DNA of 64,000 nt from DATLGB01 sp963724135 (lineage in GTDB: Bacteria; Actinomycetota; Thermoleophilia; Solirubrobacterales; Solirubrobacteraceae), in contig CAVRTA010000002.1 in assembly GCA_963724135.1 (NCBI GenBank), positions 310,001 through 374,000 of the forward strand. Reading direction: 5' to 3'. The notes beneath the pieces are model-generated. The model had not been told where the DNA came from and did no database searches. It worked only from the letters and a program-made list of their open reading frames with translations. Position 1 is the first letter of the stretch; every line of letters starts with the position of its first letter. Positions 45,984-55,361 of this stretch are shown one piece after another. Position numbers and translations under genes: made by a program.

Positions 45984-47362
45984 GACCCGGGCGCTGAGTC
46001 GAGCGGCGCGACGGGCCGGGCGCCGGTGAGCCGGGCGATCTCGGCCACCAGGTGCTCGGTGGCATGCCGATGGCCCGAGTCGTTGGGATGGATCGAGTCC
46101 GTGAAGTCCGTGACCGGGTCGAGCCAGCCGCGCGTTCCCACGAAGGTCGTCCGCGAGTCGGCGAACGCCTCCACCGCCTCCCGGATCGCCGCGGTGGTCT
46201 CGCCGGTCTCCGTGCCGGCGCCGATACCGAAGATCTCGAGTGCCACGATCCAGGCGTTGGGATAGCGCTCCCTCGTCCTGTGCAGCAACGACAGGTAGCC
46301 CGCGCGGATCGCCTCCTTGGAGGCGCGTGCGAGCAGGTCGTTGGTGCCCTGGTTGATGACCACCACGTGCGCGTCGAACACCCCGGCCGACGAGCCGGCG
46401 AAGTTCCAGTCGAGCGTCCGCGGCGCCGGCGGCACATTTCCGGTGCCGCCGACCGTCACGCCCTGGCCGGAGAACCCGACCTGCTCCACCGGCGCGCGGA
46501 AGCGCCCCGCGACGCGCCACGGGTAGGCGATCGTCGCGTCCGAGCAGTCTGAGTTCGACGTGGTGGTCGACGGCGGAGCGCTGACCCCCTCGGCGTTGAC
46601 GACGCAGCGATCGCCGAGGCCTTGGGTGATCGAGTCGCCGAGAAACGTGAAGCGCAGCGGTGCGGCGGCGGGCAACTCCTCGATCATCGCGCCGGACCCG
46701 AGGTCGAAACCCGTCAGGCGCAGCGCCGACTGGAACGGCGGGTACCAGCGGTTGGCGTCCTGGGAGATGTCCTTGGCGGCCAGCACCAGCGTGTGCGTCC
46801 CGTGGGGCAGCCCCTCGGGTGTGAGCCTGATCCGCCGCCGGTCGACCTCGAAGGGCTCGCCCCGGCGGCCGTCGAGCCAGACGTAGAGCTGCGGCGGCTG
46901 TGAGATCCCGGCGGTCTCGAAGCCGGCGGTGACCTCGTCGCCGGTGAAGCGCATGATCACCCGCGCGCCGCTGTTGACGGTGGCCGCGCGGTCGAAGCGG
47001 ATGTCCCAGCGGCCCTCGAAGCGCAGGCGCGGGTCGGTCGGTGCGACGCGCCCGCTGAAGACGGGGAGCGGGGCCGGCAGCGAGCAGTCGCGTGCGCGGA
47101 TCAGCCGCGTGACGAGCCGTCCCGTGCGCGTGCGGCCGACGAGGCGGATCCTCAGGCGTGCGCCGGCCGGCACGCGGATGCGGCGCGGCGTGCCCCGCCG
47201 CACCGTGCCGCGGCGCCGGCCGTCGACGTACACGGCGGCGGACGCCACGCGCTGCGGGGCGCGCACGGTGACCGCTCCGTCGCGCGCGCAGCGCGCCGAC
47301 GCGGTTGCCGGCGCCAGTGCGACCACCAGCAGGACGAGCGCGAAGATCCGCAGCGCGCGCAC
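45920..47362 (-). CDS. Secreted SGNH/GDSL esterase with N-terminal jelly-roll domain
   Basis: 480 residues with a signal peptide (MRALRIFALVLLVVALAPATASA). A carbohydrate-binding-like region (about 25-95) and a jelly-roll domain (about 105-225) precede an SGNH domain with FLGDSITQG (nucleophile), QGTND and DSIHPND. The order of a jelly-roll domain followed by SGNH is that of carbohydrate esterase family 2 deacetylases, so removal of acetyl groups from a polysaccharide is the best guess. The final 64 bp overlap the end of the MmgE/PrpD gene on the other strand. Confidence 0.82.
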   Translation of the reverse strand: MRALRIFALVLLVVALAPATASARCARDGAVTVRAPQRVASAAVYVDGRRRGTVRRGTPRRIRVPAGARLRIRLVGRTRTGRLVTRLIRARDCSLPAPLPVFSGRVAPTDPRLRFEGRWDIRFDRAATVNSGARVIMRFTGDEVTAGFETAGISQPPQLYVWLDGRRGEPFEVDRRRIRLTPEGLPHGTHTLVLAAKDISQDANRWYPPFQSALRLTGFDLGSGAMIEELPAAAPLRFTFLGDSITQGLGDRCVVNAEGVSAPPSTTTSNSDCSDATIAYPWRVAGRFRAPVEQVGFSGQGVTVGGTGNVPPAPRTLDWNFAGSSAGVFDAHVVVINQGTNDLLARASKEAIRAGYLSLLHRTRERYPNAWIVALEIFGIGAGTETGETTAAIREAVEAFADSRTTFVGTRGWLDPVTDFTDSIHPNDSGHRHATEHLVAEIARLTGARPVAPLDSAPGSHQRSPARWSAPHSASLVASS

Positions 47363-47402
47363 CTGGTCAGGTTACCCGCGCGCCGCGGTCGGAGGCGCGG
47401 GT

Positions 47403-48638
47403 TCAGGCGAGGCGGACCGGAAGCGTCTTGAGCTGGTTGATGAACGGCGACTCGGCGAACTTCGGCTCCCCCGCGATCGCCATGTCCGGCCAGCGCTTGA
47501 GCGTCTCCTCGAACATCATGTTGAGCTCGAGCCGGGCGAGGGCGGTGCCGAGGCAGAAGTGGCGGCCGCCGGCGCCGAAGGCCTGGTGCTCGGTCGTGCG
47601 CGTGACGTCGAAGCGATCGGGGTCCTCGAAGCGCGACTCGTCGCGGTTCGACGACACGTACCACATGACGACCTTCTCGCCCTCCTTGATCGCCTGGCCC
47701 TGGAGCTCGGTGTCCCTGGTCGCCGTGCGGCGGAAGTGCGCGAACGCCGGGAACATGCGCAGCGACTCCTCGACCGCCTGCGGGATCAGGGACGGGTCGT
47801 CGAGCAGCAGCCGGCGCTGATCGGGGTTCTCCATCAGCGCGCGCATGCCCGAGCAGTAGGTCGCCTTGGTCGAGTCGTTGCCGGCGGCCATGAGCAGGAA
47901 GAAGCCCATGACGATCTCGTGGTCCTCGAGCTTCTGGCCGTCGATGTCGGCGTGCACGAGCACGCTCGTCAGGTCGTCGGTCGGGTTCTCGCGGCGCTCG
48001 GCGACGAGTTTCATGCAGCCCTCGAACAGCGCCGGGACCTCCTTCTCCATCACCGTCTGCGGGCCGTCGGGGTTGAGGTCGGGATCTCCCGCCCCCATCA
48101 TCGCGTTGATCAGGTTGGCCCAGCTCTCGTCGTCCTGCGGCGGGATCCCCATGAACGAGCCGATGACCCGGGCGACGATCGGCTGCGCGACGTCGGTGAC
48201 GAGGTCGCAGCTCTCCTGGCCGACGAACCGGTCCATCACGTCGACGGTGATCTGCCGGATGCGGTCGGCGTGCTCGTTGATCCGCTTGGGCGTGAAGCCG
48301 CGCTGGAACAGGGCCTTGAGCCGGTCGTGCTTGGGCGGGTCCATCGCGATGAACATCGCCTGCTGGAGCTCGAGCGGCATGACCGCGTGCGTCAGGGCCG
48401 TGATCCCGCCGCGCTCGGACGAGTACGTCTGCCAGTCCCGGCTGACCGCGTGCACGCCCTCAGCGGTCGTCACCGACCAGTAACCCTCCTCCTCGGGGTA
48501 CTCGCCGATGCGCTTGGTGAAGTGCACCGGGCACTCGCCGCGCAGGCGCTTGAAGAGCGCGTGTGGCGGACCGTCGAGCCACACCTCCCGTTCGGAGACG
48601 AGGACCTCGTCGATGGGCGTGTCTTGCTCTAGTGCCAT
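47403..48638 (-). CDS. Cytochrome P450
   Basis: 411 residues from the ATG at 48638, with GGAGGAG 3 nt upstream. Soluble bacterial P450: I-helix AAGNDSTKATYCSG, K-helix EESLR (ExxR) and haem loop FGAGGRHFCLG with Cys362. The sequence style (DPPKHDRLKALFQRGFTPKR, TRTTEHQAFGAGG) is that of actinobacterial class I P450s acting on sterols, fatty acids or xenobiotics. No ferredoxin gene is adjacent, so redox partners must come from elsewhere. It is divergent from a Baeyer-Villiger monooxygenase, 63 bp apart. Confidence 0.93.
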   Translation of the reverse strand: MALEQDTPIDEVLVSEREVWLDGPPHALFKRLRGECPVHFTKRIGEYPEEEGYWSVTTAEGVHAVSRDWQTYSSERGGITALTHAVMPLELQQAMFIAMDPPKHDRLKALFQRGFTPKRINEHADRIRQITVDVMDRFVGQESCDLVTDVAQPIVARVIGSFMGIPPQDDESWANLINAMMGAGDPDLNPDGPQTVMEKEVPALFEGCMKLVAERRENPTDDLTSVLVHADIDGQKLEDHEIVMGFFLLMAAGNDSTKATYCSGMRALMENPDQRRLLLDDPSLIPQAVEESLRMFPAFAHFRRTATRDTELQGQAIKEGEKVVMWYVSSNRDESRFEDPDRFDVTRTTEHQAFGAGGRHFCLGTALARLELNMMFEETLKRWPDMAIAGEPKFAESPFINQLKTLPVRLA

Positions 48639-48701
48639 GCGCTCCTCCGCGAAAACTGGCTGGCTGGCCAAACCGGCGCGCGCAAGGTTACACGCGCCCG
48701 T

Positions 48702-50216
48702 ATGATCGCGTCGATGAGCGCCGTCGCCGAGCCTGTCCACGAGCGCACGGAGCCGGCCACGCGCACGGTCCGCGTCGCGATCGTCGGCGCGGGGTTCGCG
48801 GGGCTGGGCACGGCGATCCGCCTCCGCGAGGCCGGCTTCGACGACTTCCTGATCTTCGAGCGCGACTCCCAGCTCGGCGGCACGTGGCGCGCGAACACGT
48901 ACCCAGGCTGCGCGTGCGACGTCCCGTCGCACCTGTACTCGTACTCGTTCGCGCTCAACCCGGACTGGAGCCGCTTCTTCGCGCCGCAGGAGGAGATCCT
49001 CGGTTACCTGGAGCGCGTCGCGCGCGACCACGGCGTCGCAGAGCGGATCGTCTACGACGCGGAGGTCCGCGGCGCGCGCTGGGATGGCCGGCGCTGGCAG
49101 CTCGACACCGCCGCCGGCCCGGTGGAGGCGCAGGTGCTGGTGGGCGCGGCCGGGCCGCTGAGCCAGCCGTGCTATCCCGAGGTCGCCGGGCTGCACACCT
49201 TCGCCGGGACGATGTTCCACTCCGCCGAGTGGGACCACTCGCACTCGCTGGAGGGCGAGCGCGTCGCGGTGATCGGGACCGGCGCGAGCGCGGCGCAGTT
49301 CCTCCCGCACGTCCAGCAGCAGGCCGAGCACGTCGACGTCTACCAGCGCACGCCGGGCTGGATCTTCCCGCGCAACGACCTGCCGATGCCGCCGCTGGTG
49401 CGCGCGGTGCTGCGGCGGCTGCCGCCGCTGCAGCGGGCGATCAGGTACGTCATCTACTACTTCGCCGAGCTGCTCGTCCTCGGGCTCGTCTACCAGCGCC
49501 GGCTGCTCTCCGGCCTCGAGTGGATCGCCCGGCGCAAGCTCGCCAAGGAGGTCCCCGACCCCGAGCTGCGCGCGAAGCTGACGCCCGGCTACACCATCGG
49601 CTGCAAGCGCATCATCTTCTCCGACGACTACCTGCCGGCGCTCGCGCAGCCGAACGTCGACGTCATCACCGGCCCGATCGCGTCAGTCGATGCGACGGGC
49701 ATCGCAACCGCAGACGGGACCCACCGGGCATACGACACGATCGTCCTCGGCACCGGTTTCCGCGTCTGGGACTACCCGTTCGCGCAGCACCTCGTCGGCA
49801 GCGCCGGCAGGAGCCTGGCCGAGGTGTGGGAGGAGAGCGGTCGCCAGGCCTACCTGGGCACTGTGGTGGCGGGCTTCCCGAACCTGTTCCTGCTCATCGG
49901 CCCGAACACGGGCCTCGGCAACAACTCGATGATCAACGTCATCGAGGGCCAGCTCGTGTACGTGCTCGACGCGCTGCGCGGCATGCAGGCGGCGGGCGCG
50001 GAGGCGATCGAGGTCCACCCCGCGGTGCAGGAGCGCTACAACGCCTACCTCCAGGACGCGTTCGCCGGCACGGTGTGGAACGAGGGCGGCTGCCGGTCCT
50101 GGTACCTGGCGGCGGACGGGACCAATCGCGCGCTGTGGCCGTCCTTCTCGGACGCGTTCAAGCGCCGCCTGCGCGGCTTCGACATCGCAGATTTCGCGGT
50201 GTCTGCTGCGCCGTAG
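48702..50216 (+). CDS. Type I Baeyer-Villiger monooxygenase
   Basis: 504 residues (ATG at 48702; ATG at 48714 also in frame). FAD-binding GAGFAG at 29-34, the NADPH-binding GTGASA near 192, and the BVMO fingerprint FxGxxxHxxxW(D) exactly as FAGTMFHSAEWD (167-178). These flavoenzymes insert an oxygen atom next to a ketone to give an ester or lactone, using NADPH and oxygen. The divergent P450 next to it suggests stepwise oxidation of a lipophilic substrate. The natural substrate is unknown. Confidence 0.92.
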   Translation: MIASMSAVAEPVHERTEPATRTVRVAIVGAGFAGLGTAIRLREAGFDDFLIFERDSQLGGTWRANTYPGCACDVPSHLYSYSFALNPDWSRFFAPQEEILGYLERVARDHGVAERIVYDAEVRGARWDGRRWQLDTAAGPVEAQVLVGAAGPLSQPCYPEVAGLHTFAGTMFHSAEWDHSHSLEGERVAVIGTGASAAQFLPHVQQQAEHVDVYQRTPGWIFPRNDLPMPPLVRAVLRRLPPLQRAIRYVIYYFAELLVLGLVYQRRLLSGLEWIARRKLAKEVPDPELRAKLTPGYTIGCKRIIFSDDYLPALAQPNVDVITGPIASVDATGIATADGTHRAYDTIVLGTGFRVWDYPFAQHLVGSAGRSLAEVWEESGRQAYLGTVVAGFPNLFLLIGPNTGLGNNSMINVIEGQLVYVLDALRGMQAAGAEAIEVHPAVQERYNAYLQDAFAGTVWNEGGCRSWYLAADGTNRALWPSFSDAFKRRLRGFDIADFAVSAAP

Positions 50217-50217
50217 C

Positions 50218-51390
50218 GTGCGTGCGCCGGCGATCGCGGCGGTGGCGCTGGCGCTCACGCCCGCGCCCGCGCAGGCCGAGCTCTCGCTGACCGCTGACCG
50301 CGAGCAGCGCGGCCGCATCCACCTCGTCGCCGGCCCGCCCGCCGCAGGCCTGCGCATCGTGGAGCTCGTCGGCGGTACGGAGGTCGCGGTCGCCGGCACG
50401 GCCACGGAGGCGGGGATCGACGCGACCACCGGCTGGTCGTGCACGCAGGAGCGCACCTTCCAGGCGGTCAGCGACGCCGAGCGCAGCGCTCCCGCCACCG
50501 TGTCCACTCCCTCGTGCGCGCACCGGCTGGCGCTGCGGGCGCTGCGGCGCGGCGCCGGCATCCGGGTCACCATCCGCGACCGCTGGCGCACCGGCGACGT
50601 GGGTGCGCGCCTGTGCGTGCGCCGGCCGCGCGCCCACTACATCTGCCGCCGGCTACTCGTGACGGCGGGCCAGTGGGAGACGAGCCACGTCCTCCGCGCC
50701 ACCCGGGCGGGGCGCTGGGCGGTGCGCGTGACGACCCCCGAGCAGGAGCTGACCCGCACGCTGGTCGTCCGTGACGCCACCCGGCGGGCCCGCTGGCTGG
50801 TCCTCGCCACGGGTGACTCGATGATGCTGGCACCGTCGGCCGCGCTCGAGCGGCGCCTGCCTCGACGCGCGCGCGTGCGCGGCGACGTCTACATCGGCTC
50901 CGGGATCACCAAGCCCTCCGTCGTCGACTGGGCCACGCTGCCGGCCCGGCAGCTGCGCGCCACCGACCCGGACGCGACCGTTGTCACGCTCGGCATGGCC
51001 GACGTCCATCCGCTCGAGGACGAGCCCTGCTGCGGGGAGGCGTGGACGGCGGCGTACGCCCGCCACGCCCGGCGGATGATGCGCGGCTACACGCGCGCCG
51101 GAGCGCCACTGGTGTGGCTGAACCTTCCCTACCTGCGCGACCCGCGCCGCGACGAGAGCGTCACGGCGGTCAACGCGGCGGTGAGCACCGCGGCAACCGG
51201 AATGGCCCGCGTGCGGGTCATCGATGTGGCCACGCTGATCACCCCAGGAGGGATCTACCGGGACGCGATGGAGCGGCACGGCCGCACGGTCCGGCTGCGC
51301 GAGGACGACGGCGTGCACCTCGCGCCCGGGGGGGCCAGGATCGTCGCGCGCAGGACGGCGTCCGCGCTCGCCGATCTCGGCGTCCTCTAA
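50218..51390 (+). CDS. Secreted SGNH-like protein lacking the block III Asn
   Basis: 390 residues from a GTG 1 bp after the BVMO stop, with a signal peptide MRAPAIAAVALALTPAPAQA. Same two-part layout as the protein at 10149-11360 (cysteine-rich N-domain, then SGNH domain; shared CCGxxWxxxYxxxAR and WLxxPYxRDxRR stretches). Ser201 (GDSMM) and the DGVH end are present, but block III GTND is replaced by GMAD (259-262), so the oxyanion-hole Asn is missing. It is probably impaired as a hydrolase or uses another residue. Its stop overlaps the convergent glycoside-hydrolase-like gene by 4 bp. Confidence 0.75.
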   Translation: MRAPAIAAVALALTPAPAQAELSLTADREQRGRIHLVAGPPAAGLRIVELVGGTEVAVAGTATEAGIDATTGWSCTQERTFQAVSDAERSAPATVSTPSCAHRLALRALRRGAGIRVTIRDRWRTGDVGARLCVRRPRAHYICRRLLVTAGQWETSHVLRATRAGRWAVRVTTPEQELTRTLVVRDATRRARWLVLATGDSMMLAPSAALERRLPRRARVRGDVYIGSGITKPSVVDWATLPARQLRATDPDATVVTLGMADVHPLEDEPCCGEAWTAAYARHARRMMRGYTRAGAPLVWLNLPYLRDPRRDESVTAVNAAVSTAATGMARVRVIDVATLITPGGIYRDAMERHGRTVRLREDDGVHLAPGGARIVARRTASALADLGVL

Positions 51391-52502
51391 CGCCAGCCGA
51401 GGATCAGGTCCTTCAGCGCCCGGTAGGCCGGCGTCGTCGAGCCGTCGTCGTCGTCGAGGATCGCCGTCTCCCAGGGGTCCTTGCGCCACTTCGGCTTGCG
51501 GAACCACTGGTACTGCAGCATCTGGCGCGCGCCCGACCGGCGAGCGATCTTCCAGGACGCGACGAGCGCCTTGCTGACCTGGCCCCAGGTCAGACGGCGG
51601 CCGAAGGCGCGCTTGTCGAACCTGCTGTTCGGCGTCGGATAGGCGTACTCGGTGAAGTACAGCGGCAGGGGGATGACCCGCTTGAGCTTGCGCAGGTTGC
51701 CCATCCCCCAGGTGCCCGGCGGCTCCTTGTGCGGGGTGAGGTCGTGCAGCTGGAACGGATGGTGGGCCCAGCCGATGATGCCGCGCAGCCGGCGCGGCCG
51801 GACGCCACGCATGAACCAGTCGATGCCCGGCTGCGCCGACGTCTCTCCGGCGAGCACCTCCGCATCGGGTGCGACCCCGTGGATCGCGCGCGCGGCCTCG
51901 TTCACGATCGGCGTGTACATGCGCCCGCGCCAGTAGCGCAGGCAAGCCACCTGCAGGTTCATCGTGCGCTTCTTGGTCAGCACCTTCGCGCGGAAGGTCC
52001 TGCCGCGCTTGACCATCAGGCGCGGGAACTGGCGCACGAAACGTCTCTGCCCCTTGGGGTCGCACTTGCCGTGCGGCTCGAGGAGCAGGTCCGGCTCGTT
52101 GGTGATCGAGTAGCGCTGCACGTCCTCGCCGAAGTGCTGCGCCACGTTGGCGGCCCACACGGCGAAGTGCTGCGGGCTCGTCTGCTGGTGCCACACGAGC
52201 GTCATCTGGGGCTCGAGCCCGTGCGCGAGCACCGCCTGCACGGCGCTCTCGTAGAAGTGCAGGTCTGGCCGGCTGCTCTCGACGCTCGTGTCCTTGAGGA
52301 CCTTCTTGCTCCGCCCGCGCTTGTGCTCGAAGTTGATGCGCACGTTGGTGCCGCCCATCTCGACGAACTGCTGGAGCGCCACCTCACGGCTGTTGTAGCC
52401 GTAGACGACGGCCATGTCGTCCTGCATGGCCACCTCCATGTCGGCGCGGGCGGCCACCGGGAAGGCGGCGAGCAGGAGCAGGCTGAGAATCAGGAGGCGC
52501 AC
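51387..52502 (-). CDS. Secreted glycoside-hydrolase-like TIM-barrel protein
   Basis: 371 residues with a signal peptide (MRLLILSLLLLAAFPVAARA). The acid/base motif SITNEPDL (Asn-Glu pair at the end of strand 4) and the nucleophile-type YFTEYAYPT fit clan GH-A (such as GH5/GH39) hydrolases, and a tryptophan-rich C-terminus could line the sugar site. Substrate and family number cannot be assigned. Divergent from the metal-dependent hydrolase at 52617. Confidence 0.7.
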   Translation of the reverse strand: MRLLILSLLLLAAFPVAARADMEVAMQDDMAVVYGYNSREVALQQFVEMGGTNVRINFEHKRGRSKKVLKDTSVESSRPDLHFYESAVQAVLAHGLEPQMTLVWHQQTSPQHFAVWAANVAQHFGEDVQRYSITNEPDLLLEPHGKCDPKGQRRFVRQFPRLMVKRGRTFRAKVLTKKRTMNLQVACLRYWRGRMYTPIVNEAARAIHGVAPDAEVLAGETSAQPGIDWFMRGVRPRRLRGIIGWAHHPFQLHDLTPHKEPPGTWGMGNLRKLKRVIPLPLYFTEYAYPTPNSRFDKRAFGRRLTWGQVSKALVASWKIARRSGARQMLQYQWFRKPKWRKDPWETAILDDDDGSTTPAYRALKDLILGWR

Positions 52503-52616
52503 TGGGTAGCAAACGGGTCAGGACGGCGAAAGTTGCCGCACGATCGAGCAGCCGGGCAGAGTAGCGGCGCCGTCTCAGCGGAGAATCAAGGCCCCGCCGG
52601 CTGGGATACTGGCCCG

Positions 52617-54683
52617 GTGGTGCGACGCCTGCTCCTCGTGGTGATCCTGCTCGTGACGGCGGCGCCCGCGCCGGCGTCGGACGCCCGCTATCGGCTCGCG
52701 GGCGGGTGCTACGAGCTGCGCTCGGGCGGGGCGAAGGTGGCGGGGCCGGTACGGGTGGAGGCGTCGGCACCCGGCCGTTATCTGCTCTACGACGTGCGCG
52801 GGAAGTTCCTGTCGGGGCCGTCGCTGGAGCCGGTGGACGCGCCTGGTCCGGCAACCGACTATGCGGTGACCGGCGGGCGGCGCGCGTTCTCGTTGAAGCC
52901 CCAGGCCGGCGATGCGCCCAGAGGGACGTTCTCCTTCGCCCGTCGCTCTGGCTGCGCCGAGTTCCCCGACGCCGACACGGATGTCAAAGGGCGCGTGCGC
53001 CGCGGCAAGCGCCCCTGGCAGGGCGTGCGCGGGCTGATCGACAGCCACTTCCACTGGATCGCCTCGGACGCGTTCGGGGGCAACGCGCACTGCGGGCGGC
53101 CGTGGTCGCCGTATGGCGTGGCGGCGGCGCTGGTCGACTGTCCCGACCACGCCCCGGGCCAGCCGGGTCTGACGTTCGAGAACGTGCTCTCGGGCAACGA
53201 CCCGACGGCCACGCACGATCTGGTGGGATGGCCGACCTTCAAGGACTGGCCGAAACCCACGTCGCTGACGCACGAGAACGCCTACCACCGCTGGGTCGAG
53301 CGCGCCCACCGCGGCGGCCTGCGGCTGGCGGTCGTCCTGTTCTTCGACAACGCCCAGCTGTGCGGCGTGTGGCCGCAGCGCTCGTACGGCTGCGACGAGA
53401 TGGAGACCGTGCGGCGCGAGATCGCCCACCTGAAGGAGCTGCGCGACTACATCGACGCGCAGTCCGGCGGGCCCGGGCGGGGCTGGATGAAGATCGTCCG
53501 TTCGCCGTTCGCCGCGCGCCGGGCGATCAACCAGGGCAAGCTCGCCGTCGTGATGGGGATCGAGACGTCACGGCTGTTCGACTGCCGCGTCGTCGACGAG
53601 GTCCCGTCGTGCACGAAGGAGTCGATCGACGAGTCGCTGCGCGCCGCGCGCCGGCTCGGCATCCGCTCGCTCGAGATCACCGGCAAGTTCGACAACGCGC
53701 TGGCCGGCGTGGCCGGCGACCCGGGCACGAACGGGGTCGTCACCAACAGCGGCAACCGGCTCGAAACCGGAAGCTACCTGCGGATGAAGAGCTGTTCGGG
53801 GCTGCCGTCGGGCGCGATCGACAAGCCGCAGCTGAGTGCGTTCCCGTTCGCGCCGCCCTTCGGCGAAGGCGTGACGCCCGTCTATCCCCCGCCGCCGCAC
53901 TGCAACGAGCTCGGGCTATCCGACCTCGGCACCCACCTGATCAATCGGATGGCCGACACGCGCACGATCCTCGATCCCGACCACATGGCCGCGCGGGCGC
54001 GGATCGCGGCGCTCGACGTCATGGGCAAGCGGCGCTACTCGGGGGTCATCTCGTCGCACTCGTGGTCGACGCCGGTCGACGAGCCGCGGATCCTGCGCAT
54101 GGGCGGCGTCGTGTTCCCGAAGGCGGCGGCGATCGGCCAGGCGTCGACGACGGACTGGTTCGTCGGCGAGTACAAGCGCTTGAAGAAGCTCCGCGACCCG
54201 CGCTACGCGTGGGGCTTCGGCTTCGGCTCTGACTCCAACGGCGTCGCCAAGCAGCCGACGGCCCGCGCGGAGGCGAACGTGAAGTACCCGTTCCGGTCCT
54301 ACGACGGCGGGCAGGTCGTGAGCCAGATGACGACCGGCAGGCGCACGTGGGACTACAACCGCGACGGCGTCGCCAACTACGGGCTCTACCTCGACTGGCT
54401 GCAGGAGCTGCGCCAGCGGCTCGGCGGCCGCTTCGTGCGCGACATGCTGCGCGGCCCCGAGGCCTACCTGCAGATGTGGGAGCGCGCCTACGGCGTGCCG
54501 CGCCGGCCGCGCATGAGCCGCATCCGCGTCGGGATGCCCGTGCGCACGCTGCTGACGCGCGTCGGCCAGCCGCGCCTGCGCCGCGCGCGCGTGTGGGTCT
54601 ACGAGGACGGCACGCGCGTCTTTCTGACCGGCGCTGGGCGCGTCGAGCGCCTCGAGCGCCCGCTGCCGATCAACACGCGCTAA
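52617..54683 (+). CDS. Secreted metal-dependent hydrolase (amidohydrolase-like)
   Basis: 688 residues from tandem GTG codons at 52617/52620, followed by a signal peptide (RRLLLVVILLVTAAPAPA). A beta-rich N-terminal domain of about 120 residues precedes a barrel that begins with the HxH metal motif GLIDSHFHWIASD. Further likely ligands lie in LEITGKFDNALAG, VISSHSWSTP and FGFGSDSNG, a pattern close to amidohydrolases and peptidase M19. The C-terminal 60 residues contain IRVGMPVRTLLTRVGQPRLR, which resembles a small SmpA/OmlA-like domain. Substrate unknown. Confidence 0.68.
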   Translation: MVRRLLLVVILLVTAAPAPASDARYRLAGGCYELRSGGAKVAGPVRVEASAPGRYLLYDVRGKFLSGPSLEPVDAPGPATDYAVTGGRRAFSLKPQAGDAPRGTFSFARRSGCAEFPDADTDVKGRVRRGKRPWQGVRGLIDSHFHWIASDAFGGNAHCGRPWSPYGVAAALVDCPDHAPGQPGLTFENVLSGNDPTATHDLVGWPTFKDWPKPTSLTHENAYHRWVERAHRGGLRLAVVLFFDNAQLCGVWPQRSYGCDEMETVRREIAHLKELRDYIDAQSGGPGRGWMKIVRSPFAARRAINQGKLAVVMGIETSRLFDCRVVDEVPSCTKESIDESLRAARRLGIRSLEITGKFDNALAGVAGDPGTNGVVTNSGNRLETGSYLRMKSCSGLPSGAIDKPQLSAFPFAPPFGEGVTPVYPPPPHCNELGLSDLGTHLINRMADTRTILDPDHMAARARIAALDVMGKRRYSGVISSHSWSTPVDEPRILRMGGVVFPKAAAIGQASTTDWFVGEYKRLKKLRDPRYAWGFGFGSDSNGVAKQPTARAEANVKYPFRSYDGGQVVSQMTTGRRTWDYNRDGVANYGLYLDWLQELRQRLGGRFVRDMLRGPEAYLQMWERAYGVPRRPRMSRIRVGMPVRTLLTRVGQPRLRRARVWVYEDGTRVFLTGAGRVERLERPLPINTR

Positions 54684-54695
54684 CGACTCACGGCA

Positions 54696-55361
54696 CTAGA
54701 GCTCGATGCGCATCGAGCTCGCGAGCGCGCCCCCGAGGTGGTGCACCTGCTTGCCGAAGCGGCACTCGACCGGCCCCCCGAAGGGCTGCTTGTCGACGAC
54801 CTCGACGTCGTCGCCCGGCGCGATCCCGCGCTCGGACAGGTAGCGCAGCATCTCCGGGTCGGAGTCCGAGACGCGGACGAAGCGACCGCTCTGGCCGGGC
54901 TCGAGTGCTTGGAGCGGCAGCGAGCGGGCCTCCTCGATGCGGCCGTCGAGCGTCGGGATCGGGTCGCCGTGCGGGTCGCGCGTGGGGTGGCCGAGCTTCT
55001 CGGCGATGCGCCGCTCGAGGTCCTCGGAGATCACGTGCTCCAGGCGCTCGGCCTCGTCGTGCACCCGGTCCCAGGGCACGTCGAGGTGGCGGTGCAGGTA
55101 GAGCTCGAGCAGCCGGTGATGGCGGATCACCTCGAGCGCGAGCTCGCGGCCGCGGTCGGTGAGGGTGACGCCGCGGTAGGCCTCGACCTCGACCAGGCCA
55201 CGCTCGGCGAGCTTGCGCGTCATCGCCGAAGCCGAGCCGGGCGTGACGCCGAGGCGGTGCGCGAGCTCGGCCGTGCCGACGGCCGTGCCGTGGCGGTCGG
55301 CGAGCGCGTGGATCGCCTTGAGGTAGTCCTCCGTGGCCTCGCTCTCGGCGCGGACGGCCAT
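54696..55361 (-). CDS. DtxR-family metal-dependent transcription regulator
   Basis: 221 residues: winged HTH (about 10-65, with LGVTPGSASAMTRKLAERGL), dimerisation domain (about 70-140) and a FeoA/SH3-like domain (about 150-221). The metal positions differ from iron-type IdeR/DtxR: IdeR M10 corresponds to D12 (ATEDYL) and C102 to E105 (VHDEAERLEH), the residues found in Mn-sensing MntR, while E108, H109 and H82 are kept. MntR E11 is replaced by K15. The set suggests response to Mn(II) or mixed Mn/Fe. Its start overlaps the ZIP transporter stop by one base, so it belongs to the operon it probably controls. Confidence 0.88.
   Translation of the reverse strand: MAVRAESEATEDYLKAIHALADRHGTAVGTAELAHRLGVTPGSASAMTRKLAERGLVEVEAYRGVTLTDRGRELALEVIRHHRLLELYLHRHLDVPWDRVHDEAERLEHVISEDLERRIAEKLGHPTRDPHGDPIPTLDGRIEEARSLPLQALEPGQSGRFVRVSDSDPEMLRYLSERGIAPGDDVEVVDKQPFGGPVECRFGKQVHHLGGALASSMRIEL

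Noticed and set aside
47403..51390. Secondary-metabolite gene cluster
   Set aside because: A P450 and a BVMO lie together, but no synthase, cyclase or carrier genes are present and the rest are cell-surface enzymes.
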